Of a stretch of DNA of 64,000 nucleotides, positions 1 to 8,588 are shown piece after piece. Source of the DNA: Ruminococcus sp. (GTDB taxonomy: Bacteria > Bacillota > Clostridia > Oscillospirales > Ruminococcaceae); NCBI GenBank assembly GCA_021770655.1, contig JAETQO010000006.1, positions 109,130-173,129 of the forward strand. Reading direction: 5' to 3'. Position 1 is the stretch's first letter; each line of letters begins with the position of its first letter. The notes under the pieces are model-generated. The model searched no databases and was not told where the DNA came from. It saw nothing but the letters and a program-made list of their open reading frames with translations. Made by a program: the position numbers and the translations under genes.

Positions 1-830
1 AGTACGGTCAATCCTGCCGCGCCGACATAACTTTCCGAGCCGCATACGCTAACGATTCTGCCGAAGGTACCTTTATGACCATACGGTACTCTCTCAGGCA
101 AATCGGCTTTGGCGTCCTCAAAATTGTAATCGGTCACGGTATATTCCAGCATATCTTCGCATTGTTCAGGGATACCAATATCCTCGCAGATAATAAATCG
201 TCCACCCCTGCCCGAAAAATGTCTGGCAGGCGAAAGCATAAGTCCCAGCTTTTTTCTGTGAAAGGTCACGGTTTCATCGGCGTCAAAGGCAAGGCCGTCC
301 GCTTGTCCGTTTCCTGCGTTTACCCCCGAAGGCACATCGCAGGCGATTTTAAATCCTCGGCATTTTCTGCACGCCTCAAAAATCGGCTTTATACTGTCCC
401 TAAGATTTCCGTGAAAGCCTGTGCCGAAAATGCAGTCCGCCAGAATAGACGCGTTTTCAATAATCCCCACTGCGCCCTGCTCATTGGCAGACAAAACTCT
501 TATACTTTTGTCAAGCCTGTCAAACGCCGCTTTTGAAAGCTCCGTATCCGGCTGTCCGCAGCAAAGCAGTATAACAGGTTCAACGCCGTTTTCAAGCAGT
601 ATATTTGCCGCCACAAGTCCGTCGCCGCCGTTGTTGCCCTTGCCGATAAGCAGGACTGCTTCCCTTTTCTTATCCTTGAACGGACCGTCGAAAATGGTGT
701 TCACAGAGTTAAGAATGTGATGAGCAAGCCTTTCGCCGGCGTTATCCATAAGCTTTGCAAGACTCACACCGTACTTTTCGGACTGATGCTCGCAGAATGT
801 CATCTGCTCCACCGTCAATATCCTGTTCAT
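1..830 (-). CDS. nnr: Bifunctional NAD(P)H-hydrate repair enzyme Nnr, 3' end outside window
   Basis: About 276 codons are visible; the gene continues past the left edge. The N-terminal part is a YjeF_N epimerase domain with the phosphate-binding motif GKGNNGGDG at about residues 63-71, which interconverts R and S forms of hydrated NAD(P)H. From about residue 255 the start of a YjeF_C/NnrD dehydratase domain is seen (GTFGRIVSV), so the full protein is probably the fused repair enzyme. The ATG lies 8 bases after a GGAGG-like site and only 4 bases after the acpS stop, so the two are co-transcribed, an arrangement common in Firmicutes. The missing 3' part means the dehydratase active site cannot be checked. 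Confidence 0.9.
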   Translation of the reverse strand, partial: MNRILTVEQMTFCEHQSEKYGVSLAKLMDNAGERLAHHILNSVNTIFDGPFKDKKREAVLLIGKGNNGGDGLVAANILLENGVEPVILLCCGQPDTELSKAAFDRLDKSIRVLSANEQGAVGIIENASILADCIFGTGFHGNLRDSIKPIFEACRKCRGFKIACDVPSGVNAGNGQADGLAFDADETVTFHRKKLGLMLSPARHFSGRGGRFIICEDIGIPEQCEDMLEYTVTDYNFEDAKADLPERVPYGHKGTFGRIVSVCGSESYVGAAGLTV

Positions 831-834
831 TTTT

Positions 835-1212
835 TCAGTCCTCCTTTTCATAGGCGATCACTACCGCCGACGCTATATCCTTTATATGGGAAAGCGAAAC
901 GGAAAATTCAAGTCCTCTCTCCTCTGCGATCCTCAGCGCATTTCCCGTAAGCTCCAAATAAGGACAGCCTCGCTCGTCTCTCAGACATGACACCTCGTTA
1001 AGTCCGAACCCCTCGACGCCCGTTCCGAGACATTTCCCAAAGCATTCCTTTGCCGCCCAGTTGGCCGCCATTGATTCATAAGGATTCTTTTTCTGTGAAA
1101 AAAGGGCTAGCTCCTTTTCGGAGTAAACCCTTTCGCAGAAACGTCGGCTTTGACAGCTTTTTTTAATCCTGTCTGTCTCGATCAAATCGGTACCGGCATA
1201 TATTCTTCTCAT
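835..1212 (-). CDS. acpS: Holo-[acyl-carrier-protein] synthase AcpS
   Basis: 125 residues, the normal length for AcpS. The enzyme moves 4'-phosphopantetheine from CoA to a serine of acyl carrier protein, switching on fatty-acid synthesis in the cytoplasm. The Mg-binding motif GTDLIETDRI near residue 7 and the second signature WAAKECFGKCLGTG near residue 53 are both intact, as is the C-terminal SLSH stretch. It is the middle gene of a minus-strand operon: the upstream membrane gene ends one base before its start and nnr begins 4 bases after its stop. Confidence 0.95.
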   Translation of the reverse strand: MRRIYAGTDLIETDRIKKSCQSRRFCERVYSEKELALFSQKKNPYESMAANWAAKECFGKCLGTGVEGFGLNEVSCLRDERGCPYLELTGNALRIAEERGLEFSVSLSHIKDIASAVVIAYEKED

Positions 1213-1213
1213 T

Positions 1214-1720
1214 TTATTTCCTCAGCGTTCTTGGAAGTGCAGGCTTTACAAGAGCCAGCATATCCTCGTCGGGAGTAAAGATCACTGTTGTCTCTCCCAG
1301 ACTTTTGTGGTTGAAATTTATGTAATAATCCGTCTGCTCGCTGTCGCAGGCGCAGACAAGCACCAGCGTTCTTCCGTCGGGAGTCTCAAAATCCTCACCT
1401 GCAACGCCAAAGTCGGTCGCCGCACCGCATCGGAAAGTGATAAGGCGTTTCCTTGAACGCTGAGCGGTTATCTTATCCACGTCTATCTCTCCGTTCGTAA
1501 AAATGTACTCGTACTCAACATCCAGCCTTGTTATGAAGTAATAACCGCCGTAGAGCGACAGAGCGGCAAAGAATATCCCGAATACGGAAAACTGTGTTCC
1601 GAACGGGAAAATAAAGCATAACGCCGCAAGAGCCACGCTTGCTATCATAATAAAAAGCTTAGCGAGCTTATCATTTTTTGTCGGTTGTTTGCGAACTATC
1701 TGTTCCTTAAAACTATCCAT
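1214..1720 (-). CDS. Small two-helix membrane protein, DUF6106-like
   Basis: 168 residues from the ATG at 1720, chosen because GGAGG stands 7 bases upstream; an in-frame start 13 codons earlier has no such site. Residues about 20-65 form two hydrophobic segments (LFIMIASVALAALCFIFPF and a following segment), followed by a soluble domain rich in strands. It resembles a family of uncharacterised clostridial proteins (DUF6106, from memory). It heads the operon with acpS and nnr, which is the only hint of function. No catalytic motif was recognised. Confidence 0.8.
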   Translation of the reverse strand: MDSFKEQIVRKQPTKNDKLAKLFIMIASVALAALCFIFPFGTQFSVFGIFFAALSLYGGYYFITRLDVEYEYIFTNGEIDVDKITAQRSRKRLITFRCGAATDFGVAGEDFETPDGRTLVLVCACDSEQTDYYINFNHKSLGETTVIFTPDEDMLALVKPALPRTLRK

Positions 1721-1785
1721 TTTTTGTCCTCCGAAAATCAAACTTAATATTATGGGCATTATCGCCCGAATTACGAATTATATTT

Positions 1786-1814
1786 ATGATAACACAATCA
1801 CACGGGAATTTCAA
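1786..1814 (-). promoter_or_regulatory. Sigma-A promoter for the acpS operon
   Basis: Minus strand: TTGAAA (1809-1814), 17-bp spacer, TATCAT (1786-1791). It lies about 65 bases upstream of the first start codon of the operon. Confidence 0.75.
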
Positions 1815-1890
1815 GTGATTTATTATGAAAAACACTCAAATCAATTTTGACGATCAAATCAAAGCTGAATAACATTTTTGATGCCGAAAA

Positions 1891-2523
1891 CTATCCCACC
1901 GTTCCCAGCAGTTCTTTCATTACCCAGCCTTCGTTTTTTTCATAAGTAACATAGACCCATATGTTGCCGTCCGAATCGGACTTCTCGCCGCTTCCCGTTA
2001 CGTTCTTCCCGTCCGGTATCTGAATCTGAACATCATATTTTTTAGAGGGTCCGAAACGAAGATTCAGATATGTAGTATCCGACTTCACCTTATAGGGAAT
2101 AGAGTCGGGATATTTCAGCTCATCTGTCAAAGGATAAAGCGCGTCTTTCTTAAATTTGGTGGTAGTGGTTTTCTTGGTAGCAGTCGTTTCCGAAGTAGTA
2201 GTTGCGGACGTGGTCGTTGTCCTTTTAGTGGCGGTGGCGATAATATCCCAGTCGTAACCGTCATCTATGCTTACATCATCGTTTTCAAGTGTTCCCGCCG
2301 TCACCGATGTGGTGGTGGTATATCCCTCATAGTCCTCGTCGTCTTTGTCATATTTTCCGTTGAATGTGGCGGTCTTGGTCGTTTCGATGACCCTTTGTGC
2401 GGCGCTCTCCGTCTGAGCTTCGGACTCCGACGGCGAATCGTCAATGGTCGGAAAAGCGCAGGAGCCAAAGGTAAGCAAAACTGCGCAAGCCGCCGTTATA
2501 AGTGCAGTATATTTCTTTAACAT
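1891..2523 (-). CDS. Lipoprotein with C-terminal SH3-like domain
   Basis: 210 residues from the ATG at 2523 (GAGG just upstream; a GTG three codons earlier is the alternative). A hydrophobic signal peptide ends in a lipobox-like FGSC near residue 22. Residues about 30-130 are low-complexity and rich in Ser, Thr and Glu, which suggests a wall-spanning linker. The last 65 residues look like a bacterial SH3b domain (YLNLRFGPSKKY...IWVYVTYEKNEGWV), a fold that often binds peptidoglycan. Probably a surface lipoprotein anchored outside the membrane; no enzymatic domain is visible. Confidence 0.8.
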   Translation of the reverse strand: MLKKYTALITAACAVLLTFGSCAFPTIDDSPSESEAQTESAAQRVIETTKTATFNGKYDKDDEDYEGYTTTTSVTAGTLENDDVSIDDGYDWDIIATATKRTTTTSATTTSETTATKKTTTTKFKKDALYPLTDELKYPDSIPYKVKSDTTYLNLRFGPSKKYDVQIQIPDGKNVTGSGEKSDSDGNIWVYVTYEKNEGWVMKELLGTVG

Positions 2524-2549
2524 TTTCCTCACTCTTTCAAAATTTACAT

Positions 2550-3341
2550 TTACAAGCCCAGCAGTCTTTCTGCATTTTTTCCGAGAATTTTTTCTTTATC
2601 GCTCTCGGATATACCCATTCTGAGTATCTTCTCTTTTATAAGGTAGGAGCTGTCCCACGGACAGTCGCTTGCGAACAGTATCCTGTCCGCACCGTGCTTT
2701 TCAATGACCATCTGCATAAGCTCGTCGGGACACTCGGAAGTGAACGCCGTGTCAAAATAGACCTCTCCGTCAACGCCTGCAAGCTTATCCAGAACCTCCT
2801 GCCACATACAGTTTGCGCCGAGATGAGCCAGCACCGTTTTGAGATTCGGATGCTTTTTTATCATTTTAAGCGTTCTTTCCGGCGTACAGTGTATCGTATC
2901 TGGGGAAAGGCTGTCGTAACCTGCGTGAAACACAACAGGCAGTCCCGACCTTTCGATAGCGTCGTAAACGGGATCCATTTTCTCGTCATCAATAAAAAAG
3001 TCCTGATAATCGGGATGGAGCTTTATTCCGTGAAGTCCCATTGTCTTTATGCGCTCAAGCTCCTCCTCATAGTCCTCGGCGTCGGGGTGTATACTGCCGA
3101 AGGAAATAAATTTTTCTCCGTCCTGCTCTTTTGACCAATCGTTTATGATTGTCTGCTGGGAGGGCTTGGTTGCTATGGGAAGAAGGACCCCCTTATCCAC
3201 TCCCCATTCGTCTAAGCGCTTTACGGTTTCCTCCGTAAGACCTCTTGTGAACGGCACGATACCGCAAAGGCCCTGGAGCTTTTCGATCGCTTTTTCCGCT
3301 ACCTTGGGATTGAAAGCATGGACGTGAAAATCAATTATCAT
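2550..3341 (-). CDS. Metal-dependent amidohydrolase (amidohydrolase_2 family)
   Basis: 263 residues. The ATG at 3341 gives the usual N-terminus MIIDFHVHAF; a TTG seven codons earlier is less likely. The TIM-barrel amidohydrolase signatures are present: HVH at the first strand, GIKLHPDYQ near residue 105, VVFHAG near 138, LAHLGANCMW near 175 and FASDCPW near 230, giving His, His, His and Asp metal ligands. Substrate is unknown; relatives include decarboxylases and lactonases. It follows its own promoter and ends just before the SH3 lipoprotein start. Confidence 0.85.
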   Translation of the reverse strand: MIIDFHVHAFNPKVAEKAIEKLQGLCGIVPFTRGLTEETVKRLDEWGVDKGVLLPIATKPSQQTIINDWSKEQDGEKFISFGSIHPDAEDYEEELERIKTMGLHGIKLHPDYQDFFIDDEKMDPVYDAIERSGLPVVFHAGYDSLSPDTIHCTPERTLKMIKKHPNLKTVLAHLGANCMWQEVLDKLAGVDGEVYFDTAFTSECPDELMQMVIEKHGADRILFASDCPWDSSYLIKEKILRMGISESDKEKILGKNAERLLGL

Positions 3342-3380
3342 ATAGGTTACATCTCTTTCCAAAAATACTGTTCAACAGTT

Positions 3381-3409
3381 ATTATACCACATTTTCGCCG
3401 TTATTTCAA
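3381..3409 (-). promoter_or_regulatory. Promoter of the amidohydrolase gene
   Basis: Minus strand: TTGAAA (3404-3409), 17-bp spacer, perfect TATAAT (3381-3386), about 40 bases before the start codon. Confidence 0.8.
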
Positions 3410-3468
3410 TAAATTGCTCAGTTTTTCACAGCTTTTTCATTTTTGACATAAGTTTCTGGTCGGAACTA

Positions 3469-3521
3469 TTAAGGCAGCACCGTACAAAGGCGTTAGCCGG
3501 TGATTGTGCGTTGTTGCCTAA
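3469..3521. repeat. Degenerate R1 repeat remnant
   Basis: About 53 bases with R1-type ends (TTAAGGCAGCACCG at left, TTGTTGCCTA at right) and the internal GGCGTTAGCCGGT block. It starts directly after the U-run of the MATE terminator when read on the minus strand. Confidence 0.75.
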
Positions 3522-3555
3522 AAAATGCGTTTACCCCCGAAACAGGATAAACGCA
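3520..3555 (-). terminator. Intrinsic terminator of the MATE gene
   Basis: Minus strand: TGCGTTTA stem (3548-3555 with 3526-3533), 14-base loop, then six T (3520-3525). It lies 7 bases after the MATE stop codon. Confidence 0.8.
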
Positions 3556-3561
3556 CGGCTT

Positions 3562-4923
3562 TTATTCTTCATCCATAGGTACGATCTCGATCTTATACGC
3601 TCTTCTGAGAAACAAAAGCGATACGATTATGGAAACGACCTCTGCGATCGGGAACGCCCACCATATTGCGGAAAGCTTTCCCGTAAGCGAAAGCAGATAA
3701 GCCACAGGCAACAGGACTATAAGCTGTCTTGTAAAGGAAATAAGCATTGACGAAAAACCTCTGCCGAGAGCCTGCAATGATGAAATTATTATAATATCGA
3801 ATCCTGCAAGAATGAAATGCACGCTTATTATTTTCAGCGCGGTAACGCCTATATCCATCATCTGGTCGCCCGCGTCGAAAAGTCTGAGCAGTTGTTCGGG
3901 GAAAAACTGCATTACTATCGTTCCCACGACCATAATAGATACGGAGAATATCATAGCGTATTTCATAGCGCCTGTAACTCTTTTTTTCTTTCTTGCTCCG
4001 AAATTGTACGCTATTATCGGGATAAGTCCGTTGTTAAGACCGAAAACGGGCATGAACACAAAGCTTTGCAGTTTGAAATAAACGCCCAGCACAGCCGCCG
4101 CCGTATTTGTAAAGCCGATAAGTATCTGGTTCATACCGTATGTCATTATCGACGAAATGGACTGCATCAAGATCGACGGCAGTCCCACGGCGTATATCTT
4201 CTTGATTATTTTCAGATCCGGCTTATATTTTCTCAGATTTACGGTTATCTCGTTGTTGAACTTCAGATTGAAGAACAATCCGATAACAGCCGCAGTAAAC
4301 TGTCCTATACAGGTAGCTATTGCCGCGCCTGTTACTCCCATTTTCGGGAAAAAGCCTAAACCGAAGATAAAGCAGGGGTCTAAAACAATATTTATCACTG
4401 CGCCGATACCCTGAGTATACATTGAATAAATAGTCTTACCCGTTGCCTGCAAAAGCTTTTCCATGGTCATCTGGCAAAACAGTCCGATACTGAAAAGGCT
4501 GATGACCGACAGGTACTCTTCGCCGTAAAGAACTATCTTTGCGCTGTCGGTCTGAGAACGGAAAAACACACCTGTAAAGAACGCTCCGAAAATCACGAAT
4601 ATCACGAAGTTTACAAGGCAAAGGAAAATTCCGTTATTAGCCGCCCTGTTCGCCTGCTCAAAATTCTTTTCGCCCAGCGATTTCGACAGCAATGCGTTGA
4701 TACCTACGCCTGTTCCCGCACCCAGCGCTATCATAAGATTCTGCACCGGAAACGCCAGCGATACCGCTGTCAAAGCGTCCTCGCTTATCTTTGCGACGAA
4801 AACGCTGTCAACCACATTATAAAGCGCCTGAACGAGCATCGATATCATTATAGGCAGCGACATTGTGAACAGAAGTCTGCCTATAGGCTCTGTTCCCATT
4901 TTGTTTTCTCTGTTAATATCCAT
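3562..4923 (-). CDS. MATE-family multidrug/cation antiporter
   Basis: 453 residues from the ATG at 4923, the usual MATE length (about 450). Twelve hydrophobic segments are spread in two halves typical of the MATE fold. N-terminal MATE hallmarks are PIGRLLFTMSLPIMISMLVQ and LYNVVDSVFVAK; the second half carries LPSILMQSISSIMTYGMNQ. Members export cationic drugs or metabolites by Na+ or H+ exchange across the plasma membrane. It is monocistronic with its own terminator. The substrate cannot be told from sequence; a GTG five codons upstream is an alternative start. Confidence 0.93.
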   Translation of the reverse strand: MDINRENKMGTEPIGRLLFTMSLPIMISMLVQALYNVVDSVFVAKISEDALTAVSLAFPVQNLMIALGAGTGVGINALLSKSLGEKNFEQANRAANNGIFLCLVNFVIFVIFGAFFTGVFFRSQTDSAKIVLYGEEYLSVISLFSIGLFCQMTMEKLLQATGKTIYSMYTQGIGAVINIVLDPCFIFGLGFFPKMGVTGAAIATCIGQFTAAVIGLFFNLKFNNEITVNLRKYKPDLKIIKKIYAVGLPSILMQSISSIMTYGMNQILIGFTNTAAAVLGVYFKLQSFVFMPVFGLNNGLIPIIAYNFGARKKKRVTGAMKYAMIFSVSIMVVGTIVMQFFPEQLLRLFDAGDQMMDIGVTALKIISVHFILAGFDIIIISSLQALGRGFSSMLISFTRQLIVLLPVAYLLSLTGKLSAIWWAFPIAEVVSIIVSLLFLRRAYKIEIVPMDEE

Positions 4924-5010
4924 ATCCTTACTTTCCACCTTAATATAACTTTATTATTCTCTAACCTTTTTATTATAGCATATTTCGCTATGCTTTGCAT
5001 GAATAATCTA

Positions 5011-5026
5011 TTAAGGCAATACCGCA
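5011..5026. repeat. R1 end fragment
   Basis: TTAAGGCAATACCGCA matches 14 of the first 16 bases of R1. It abuts the U-run of the next terminator. Confidence 0.55.
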
Positions 5027-5058
5027 AAAAACTCCGCCGGCACAAATGCGGCGGAGTT
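5025..5058 (-). terminator. Terminator of the cysK-phosphatase operon
   Basis: Minus strand: perfect 10-bp stem AACTCCGCCG (5049-5058 with 5030-5039), followed by T6. It lies 15 bases after the phosphatase stop. Confidence 0.88.
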
Positions 5059-5073
5059 CAAATCATTATATGA

Positions 5074-5784
5074 TTATTTCTGAAATATCTCGGTAAAGTA
5101 TCCCGAATTTGATATAGGCTCTCCCCCTGCGGCAAGGTGTTTTGTACAGCCCATGACGTGACAGCGGAAAAATCCCACATCGCCCTGTCTTTCCTCACAG
5201 CCCAGAACCGTTACGGAGGTCGGCGAAAGGTTAAAGCCGTGCCACATATTTACCGCAGAGATACCGAGCAGATGACCGATTATCACCATCGAAACCGCAA
5301 AATGACAAAAGAACACAACCGTATCGTCTTTATGCTCCTTAACAGTGAACATTCCGTTTTCATGAATATAGCCGTATTTTGCCAGCAGTCCGTCTATACC
5401 GTCCTGCACCCATTTCACTTTTTCTTCCACGTCGCCGCGCTGCATAAACTCGGTCTTATACCACTTGTTGCGGTCGTAAAATTCCTCCTTATCCGCCCAG
5501 ACGGTAGGATTCATATCCCAAGGGATATTCTTGTTATGCTCCTCACAGGGCGGAACAGTTCCGCTGAATTCTCTCAGCCAGTCGAGGGTCTCGGCAATCC
5601 TGCCGCAGGCTTTCAGCGAATAATCGGCGGTCTCCTGCGCTCTTCCCAGCGGAGAAACGTAAAAGTCCGTAACGTCCCAGCCCTTAACCCTTTCGGCAAG
5701 AAGCGCCGCTTCCCTCCTGCCCTTTTCGGTAAGACAGTCGTTCACATAATCGGGGTCGCCGTGTCTGATAAAAATAAGCCGCAT
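5074..5784 (-). CDS. Histidine phosphatase family protein
   Basis: 236 residues. The catalytic RHG motif is at residues 7-9 (MRLIFIRHGDPDY), followed by LTEKGRREA and SPLGRAQETA, the standard elements of the phosphoglycerate-mutase/histidine-phosphatase clan; the second catalytic His lies in FFCHFAVS near residue 165. An insert of about 50 residues with CEEHNKNIPWD between the motifs is typical of a larger Firmicute subgroup of unknown substrate. It begins 11 bases after the cysK stop, so the two are probably co-transcribed. Confidence 0.88.
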   Translation of the reverse strand: MRLIFIRHGDPDYVNDCLTEKGRREAALLAERVKGWDVTDFYVSPLGRAQETADYSLKACGRIAETLDWLREFSGTVPPCEEHNKNIPWDMNPTVWADKEEFYDRNKWYKTEFMQRGDVEEKVKWVQDGIDGLLAKYGYIHENGMFTVKEHKDDTVVFFCHFAVSMVIIGHLLGISAVNMWHGFNLSPTSVTVLGCEERQGDVGFFRCHVMGCTKHLAAGGEPISNSGYFTEIFQK

Positions 5785-5795
5785 AATCCCCTCCG

Positions 5796-6725
5796 TTAAT
5801 CGTCAAAAAGCGGAGTAGAGAAATATCTTTCCGCCGTGTCGGGAAGAACGGTAACTACGGTCTTTCCCTTACCGAGCTTTTTCGCCAGCTTTTTTGCGGC
5901 GGCAACGTTAGTACCGCTGGAAATCCCGCACATTATGCCCTCCAGACGTGCAAGCTCCTTGGCGGTCGTTATTGCCTCCTCATCGGACACAACATAAATG
6001 TTATCATATATCCCTCTGTTGAGATTATCGGGGATTATGCCGTCGCCTATGCCCATTTGCAGATGAGTTCCCACCGTTCCGCCTGCAAGTATAGCGGCGT
6101 GTTCAGGCTCTACAGCCCATATCTCAAGCTCGGGATTAAGGGCGTGGAGTACCTCTCCTATACCGCTTATGGTGCCGCCTGTGCCTATACCCGAACAGAA
6201 TCCGTGTATAGGACCTCCCACCTGCTCGGCTATTTCAAGACCGGTGTGGTGCTTATGTACCTGCGGATTTGCAGGATTGGAAAACTGCTGAGGCACAAAG
6301 ACCATAGGGTCTTCCGCCGCCATTTTCTCCGCAGTCTTAACACATTCGTCGATACATTCGCCGATATTTCCCGCATCGTGGATAAGTATTACTTCTGCGC
6401 CGTAATGCGCCACAAGCTTTCTGCGCTCCTCGCTTACCGAATCGGGCATAATGATAATAGTTTTATATCCCTTTACCGCGCCCACAAGCGCAAGTCCTAT
6501 TCCCTGATTTCCCGAAGTCGGTTCAACAATTACGGTATCCTTATTTATAAGGCCCTTCTGTTCTGCGTCGCAGATCATATTGTAAGCCGTACGGGTCTTT
6601 ATCGAGCCGCCCACGTTAAGACCCTCGAACTTCACAAGTATCTGCGCAGAATCGGGATCGGACATTCTGTTCAGTCTTACCATAGGAGTATGACCTATAC
6701 ATTCAAGAACGTTATCGTATATCAT
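5796..6725 (-). CDS. cysK: PLP-dependent cysteine synthase
   Basis: 309 residues, matching O-acetylserine sulfhydrylases, which make L-cysteine from O-acetylserine and sulfide in the cytosol. The PLP lysine lies in VGGSIKTR near residue 40, the substrate loop is PTSGNQG near 68, and the phosphate cradle is GTGGTISG near 180. Two positions differ from the classic SVKDR and TSGNTG forms, as in a clostridial subgroup. GGAGG is 8 bases before the ATG. Promoter upstream and terminator after the phosphatase define a two-gene operon. Confidence 0.92.
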   Translation of the reverse strand: MIYDNVLECIGHTPMVRLNRMSDPDSAQILVKFEGLNVGGSIKTRTAYNMICDAEQKGLINKDTVIVEPTSGNQGIGLALVGAVKGYKTIIIMPDSVSEERRKLVAHYGAEVILIHDAGNIGECIDECVKTAEKMAAEDPMVFVPQQFSNPANPQVHKHHTGLEIAEQVGGPIHGFCSGIGTGGTISGIGEVLHALNPELEIWAVEPEHAAILAGGTVGTHLQMGIGDGIIPDNLNRGIYDNIYVVSDEEAITTAKELARLEGIMCGISSGTNVAAAKKLAKKLGKGKTVVTVLPDTAERYFSTPLFDD

Positions 6726-6808
6726 GATATTTCCTCCGAAGAAAAAATTTAAAAGCGTGCAAAAGCTCAGCAGTGCATCGCCTTGCGCTTTGAAAACACA
6801 TTATTTTT

Positions 6809-6837
6809 ATTATACCACGAAAGCGTTCTTATTGCAA
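6809..6837 (-). promoter_or_regulatory. Promoter of cysK
   Basis: Minus strand: TTGCAA (6832-6837), 17-bp spacer, perfect TATAAT (6809-6814), about 85 bases before the cysK start. No T-box or CymR-type palindrome was recognised in the leader. Confidence 0.78.
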
Positions 6838-6871
6838 GCAAAATATGATATTCCCGAAACAAATCCCGTTC

Positions 6872-7132
6872 TCAGGCGGCAGAGCCTAAAGAAAGCGCCT
6901 TTTTCTTTGCTCTGCGCATACGGCTTTTTCTTTTCTCCGCCGCCGACAATACCGCCGCCGCCCAAGCCGACCCTAATATCAGCGCTGTCATGACCGCCGC
7001 ACCGGTATACTTTTCAGCCAGCGTAAGGCAGACAAAAAACGCCGCCATTCTCAGAACGGTTTTCGATACCCATTTCTCTCCGCCTACCGCCGCGCTCACA
7101 ATAAAAACATTCATCACAATTATCCATATCAT
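6872..7132 (-). CDS. Small hydrophobic protein, unknown function
   Basis: 86 residues; GGAGAG stands 9 bases upstream of the ATG at 7132. The N-terminus (MIWIIVMNVFIVSAAVGG) and residues 28-64 are hydrophobic, giving two or three membrane segments, and the tail is strongly basic (KRKSRMRRAKKK), which by the positive-inside rule would face the cytoplasm. No family was recognised. Overlapping plus-strand frames are probably shadows because the minus frame alone has a good ribosome site and a membrane-protein profile. Confidence 0.55.
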   Translation of the reverse strand: MIWIIVMNVFIVSAAVGGEKWVSKTVLRMAAFFVCLTLAEKYTGAAVMTALILGSAWAAAVLSAAEKRKSRMRRAKKKALSLGSAA

Positions 7133-7314
7133 TTTTTCTCACTCTCCGTATTTCTCGGTCGGCTATTATTTTATACCGCACCTCTTTATTGTTTGCTATA
7201 GCATAATAGCACATTTTAATCATTTTGAGGGGAAATTTTTTGGACAGTTCGATTTTTGACGTATTTTTGTGAAATACGCACAAATCAGAACGTCTGTTCT
7301 TTTAGAAAATGTAC

Positions 7315-7355
7315 AAAAACCAAAGACCCTGCGCTGTTACACGCAGGGTCTTTGG
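7315..7355 (-). terminator. Orphan intrinsic terminator
   Basis: Perfect 14-bp stem (CCAAAGACCCTGCG 7320-7333 with 7342-7355), 8-base loop, T5 on the minus strand (7315-7319). No gene ends near it on that strand, so it may end a small RNA or a read-through transcript. Confidence 0.75.
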
Positions 7356-7425
7356 CGAAGTAAGAAGTATAATATGAAGAAAAAATTATGATGGGGAAAT
7401 CTTAAATAAAGTATATGTAAACTCT

Positions 7426-7604
7426 TTAAGGCACCACCGCACAACTATTGTGTGCGGATAACGCAGAAAATTTTTCGTCAAATTGTATAGAAACGACGCA
7501 GGAATGCTTGTGTCTTTCAAGGAGCTTCTGTGCAAGATGACGGGAAATTGGCAAGTTAGACGTGCACAAAGCCGTTAGGCGGTAGTTGTGCGGTGTTGCC
7601 TTAA
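7426..7604. repeat. R1 MITE, full-length copy
   Basis: 179 bp with about 22-bp inverted ends (TTAAGGCA(A/C)CACCGCACAA and its complement). Four copies in this window have exactly this length. No coding capacity; short frames running out of its ends are spurious. Confidence 0.88.
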
Positions 7605-7768
7605 AAGAAGATGTATTTTGGCGGAACTTTCAGTCAAAACCTGCGGCGTCTGCCGGAAGCTTTCTCTCGGTGTTCCTTTGACCTTGGTTATATAATAACC
7701 TGCCAATATGATAGATTTATGAAAAGCTACTGAAAACAAGCTGATAACAGGCTGTATTTTTTTCACAC

Positions 7769-7804
7769 AAAAGGCTCCCTGCGCAAATCTTCAACGCAGG
7801 GAGC
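7769..7804 (-). terminator. Terminator of the 182-residue membrane gene
   Basis: Minus strand: perfect 10-bp stem GCTCCCTGCG (7795-7804 with 7774-7783) with an 11-base loop, followed by CCTTTTG. Confidence 0.8.
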
Positions 7805-7819
7805 AAAACATCAAACGTA

Positions 7820-8368
7820 TTACTTATGCTTATAAACTATTCTTTCCCTAACGTCGATCTGCTTATAGGTTATCTTAAAACCGAGCCACGTTGAGAACGG
7901 ATAAAGTAAAGGAAATACTGCGGTCATAATGAACACCCACGGCGGCATTGCCGAAACGTTTGCGGAATGTGCCGCCCAGTCTATAAAAGGATAAAAGCAA
8001 GCGTTGAGCAGTTTATATGCAGGCATAAAATTGAATCCTCCGCCGAATTTTGATACCATAAGTATTATCATCGTGATATAGCAAGGCAGTGAGGCAGTCA
8101 AGCCCAGCACAAAGCCGTAGTTGGGACAATCCTTTTCCCCGTGAAAGGCGACCTTGTTCCGTGCGTCCTCACCTTGTTTCATGCCGAAATCCGCCATAAG
8201 ACAGGCAACCGTAAGAAGTCCCGCAATTCCGAAAAGTATATTTGCAAACGCTCCGAAGGGTTTGGCAACAGCTACAAAAAACAGGAATATAAATATCCCG
8301 AAAAACTCGGTTTCAAGCCATTTTGCCAAAGATATAAGCATTGCTCTGTTTCTGTTGTATTTTTCCAT
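7820..8368 (-). CDS. Four-helix membrane protein, unknown function
   Basis: 182 residues from the ATG at 8368, chosen because GGAG is 9 bases upstream; a TTG five codons earlier overlaps that site. Hydrophobic segments occur at about 20-40, 45-62, 90-110 and 145-165, so it is an integral membrane protein. No recognised family or motif. Its promoter lies beyond an R1 repeat, which therefore sits in its 5' leader. Confidence 0.75.
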   Translation of the reverse strand: MEKYNRNRAMLISLAKWLETEFFGIFIFLFFVAVAKPFGAFANILFGIAGLLTVACLMADFGMKQGEDARNKVAFHGEKDCPNYGFVLGLTASLPCYITMIILMVSKFGGGFNFMPAYKLLNACFYPFIDWAAHSANVSAMPPWVFIMTAVFPLLYPFSTWLGFKITYKQIDVRERIVYKHK

Positions 8369-8426
8369 AAACGTTTTCTCCAATTATATTATAATATATC
8401 CGAAAGGCGCAGAATTACTCATTGCC

Positions 8427-8585
8427 TTAAGGCAGCACCGCACAACTACCGCCTAACGGCTTTGTGTACGTCTAACCTGCCAATTTTCCGTTATCTTGCA
8501 CAGAAACTCCTTGAAAGACGCAAGTATTCCTGCGTCGAAATTTTCTGCGTTATCCGCACACAATAGTTGTACGGTGTTACCTTAA
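8427..8585. repeat. R1 MITE, internally deleted copy (159 bp), reverse orientation
   Basis: Same ends as the 179-bp copies but about 20 bp missing around the TTTCTATACAAT segment. It lies between a promoter at 8589-8617 and the gene it should serve. Confidence 0.85.
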
Positions 8586-8588
8586 ATT

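Larger units (their letters stand above)
7133..7819. other. Gene-poor interval holding an orphan terminator and an R1 copy
   Basis: No supported ORF. It contains a strong orphan terminator hairpin (7315-7355), about 70 A/T-rich bases, a full R1 copy (7426-7604), 165 bases without recognisable content, then the terminator of the next gene (7769-7804). Confidence 0.6.

Noticed and set aside
6990..7283. Plus-strand and second minus-strand frames over the 86-residue gene
   Set aside because: They overlap a frame with a better ribosome site and a coherent membrane profile.
7575..7766. 63-codon minus-strand frame
   Set aside because: Starts in unremarkable DNA and ends inside R1; no ribosome site.
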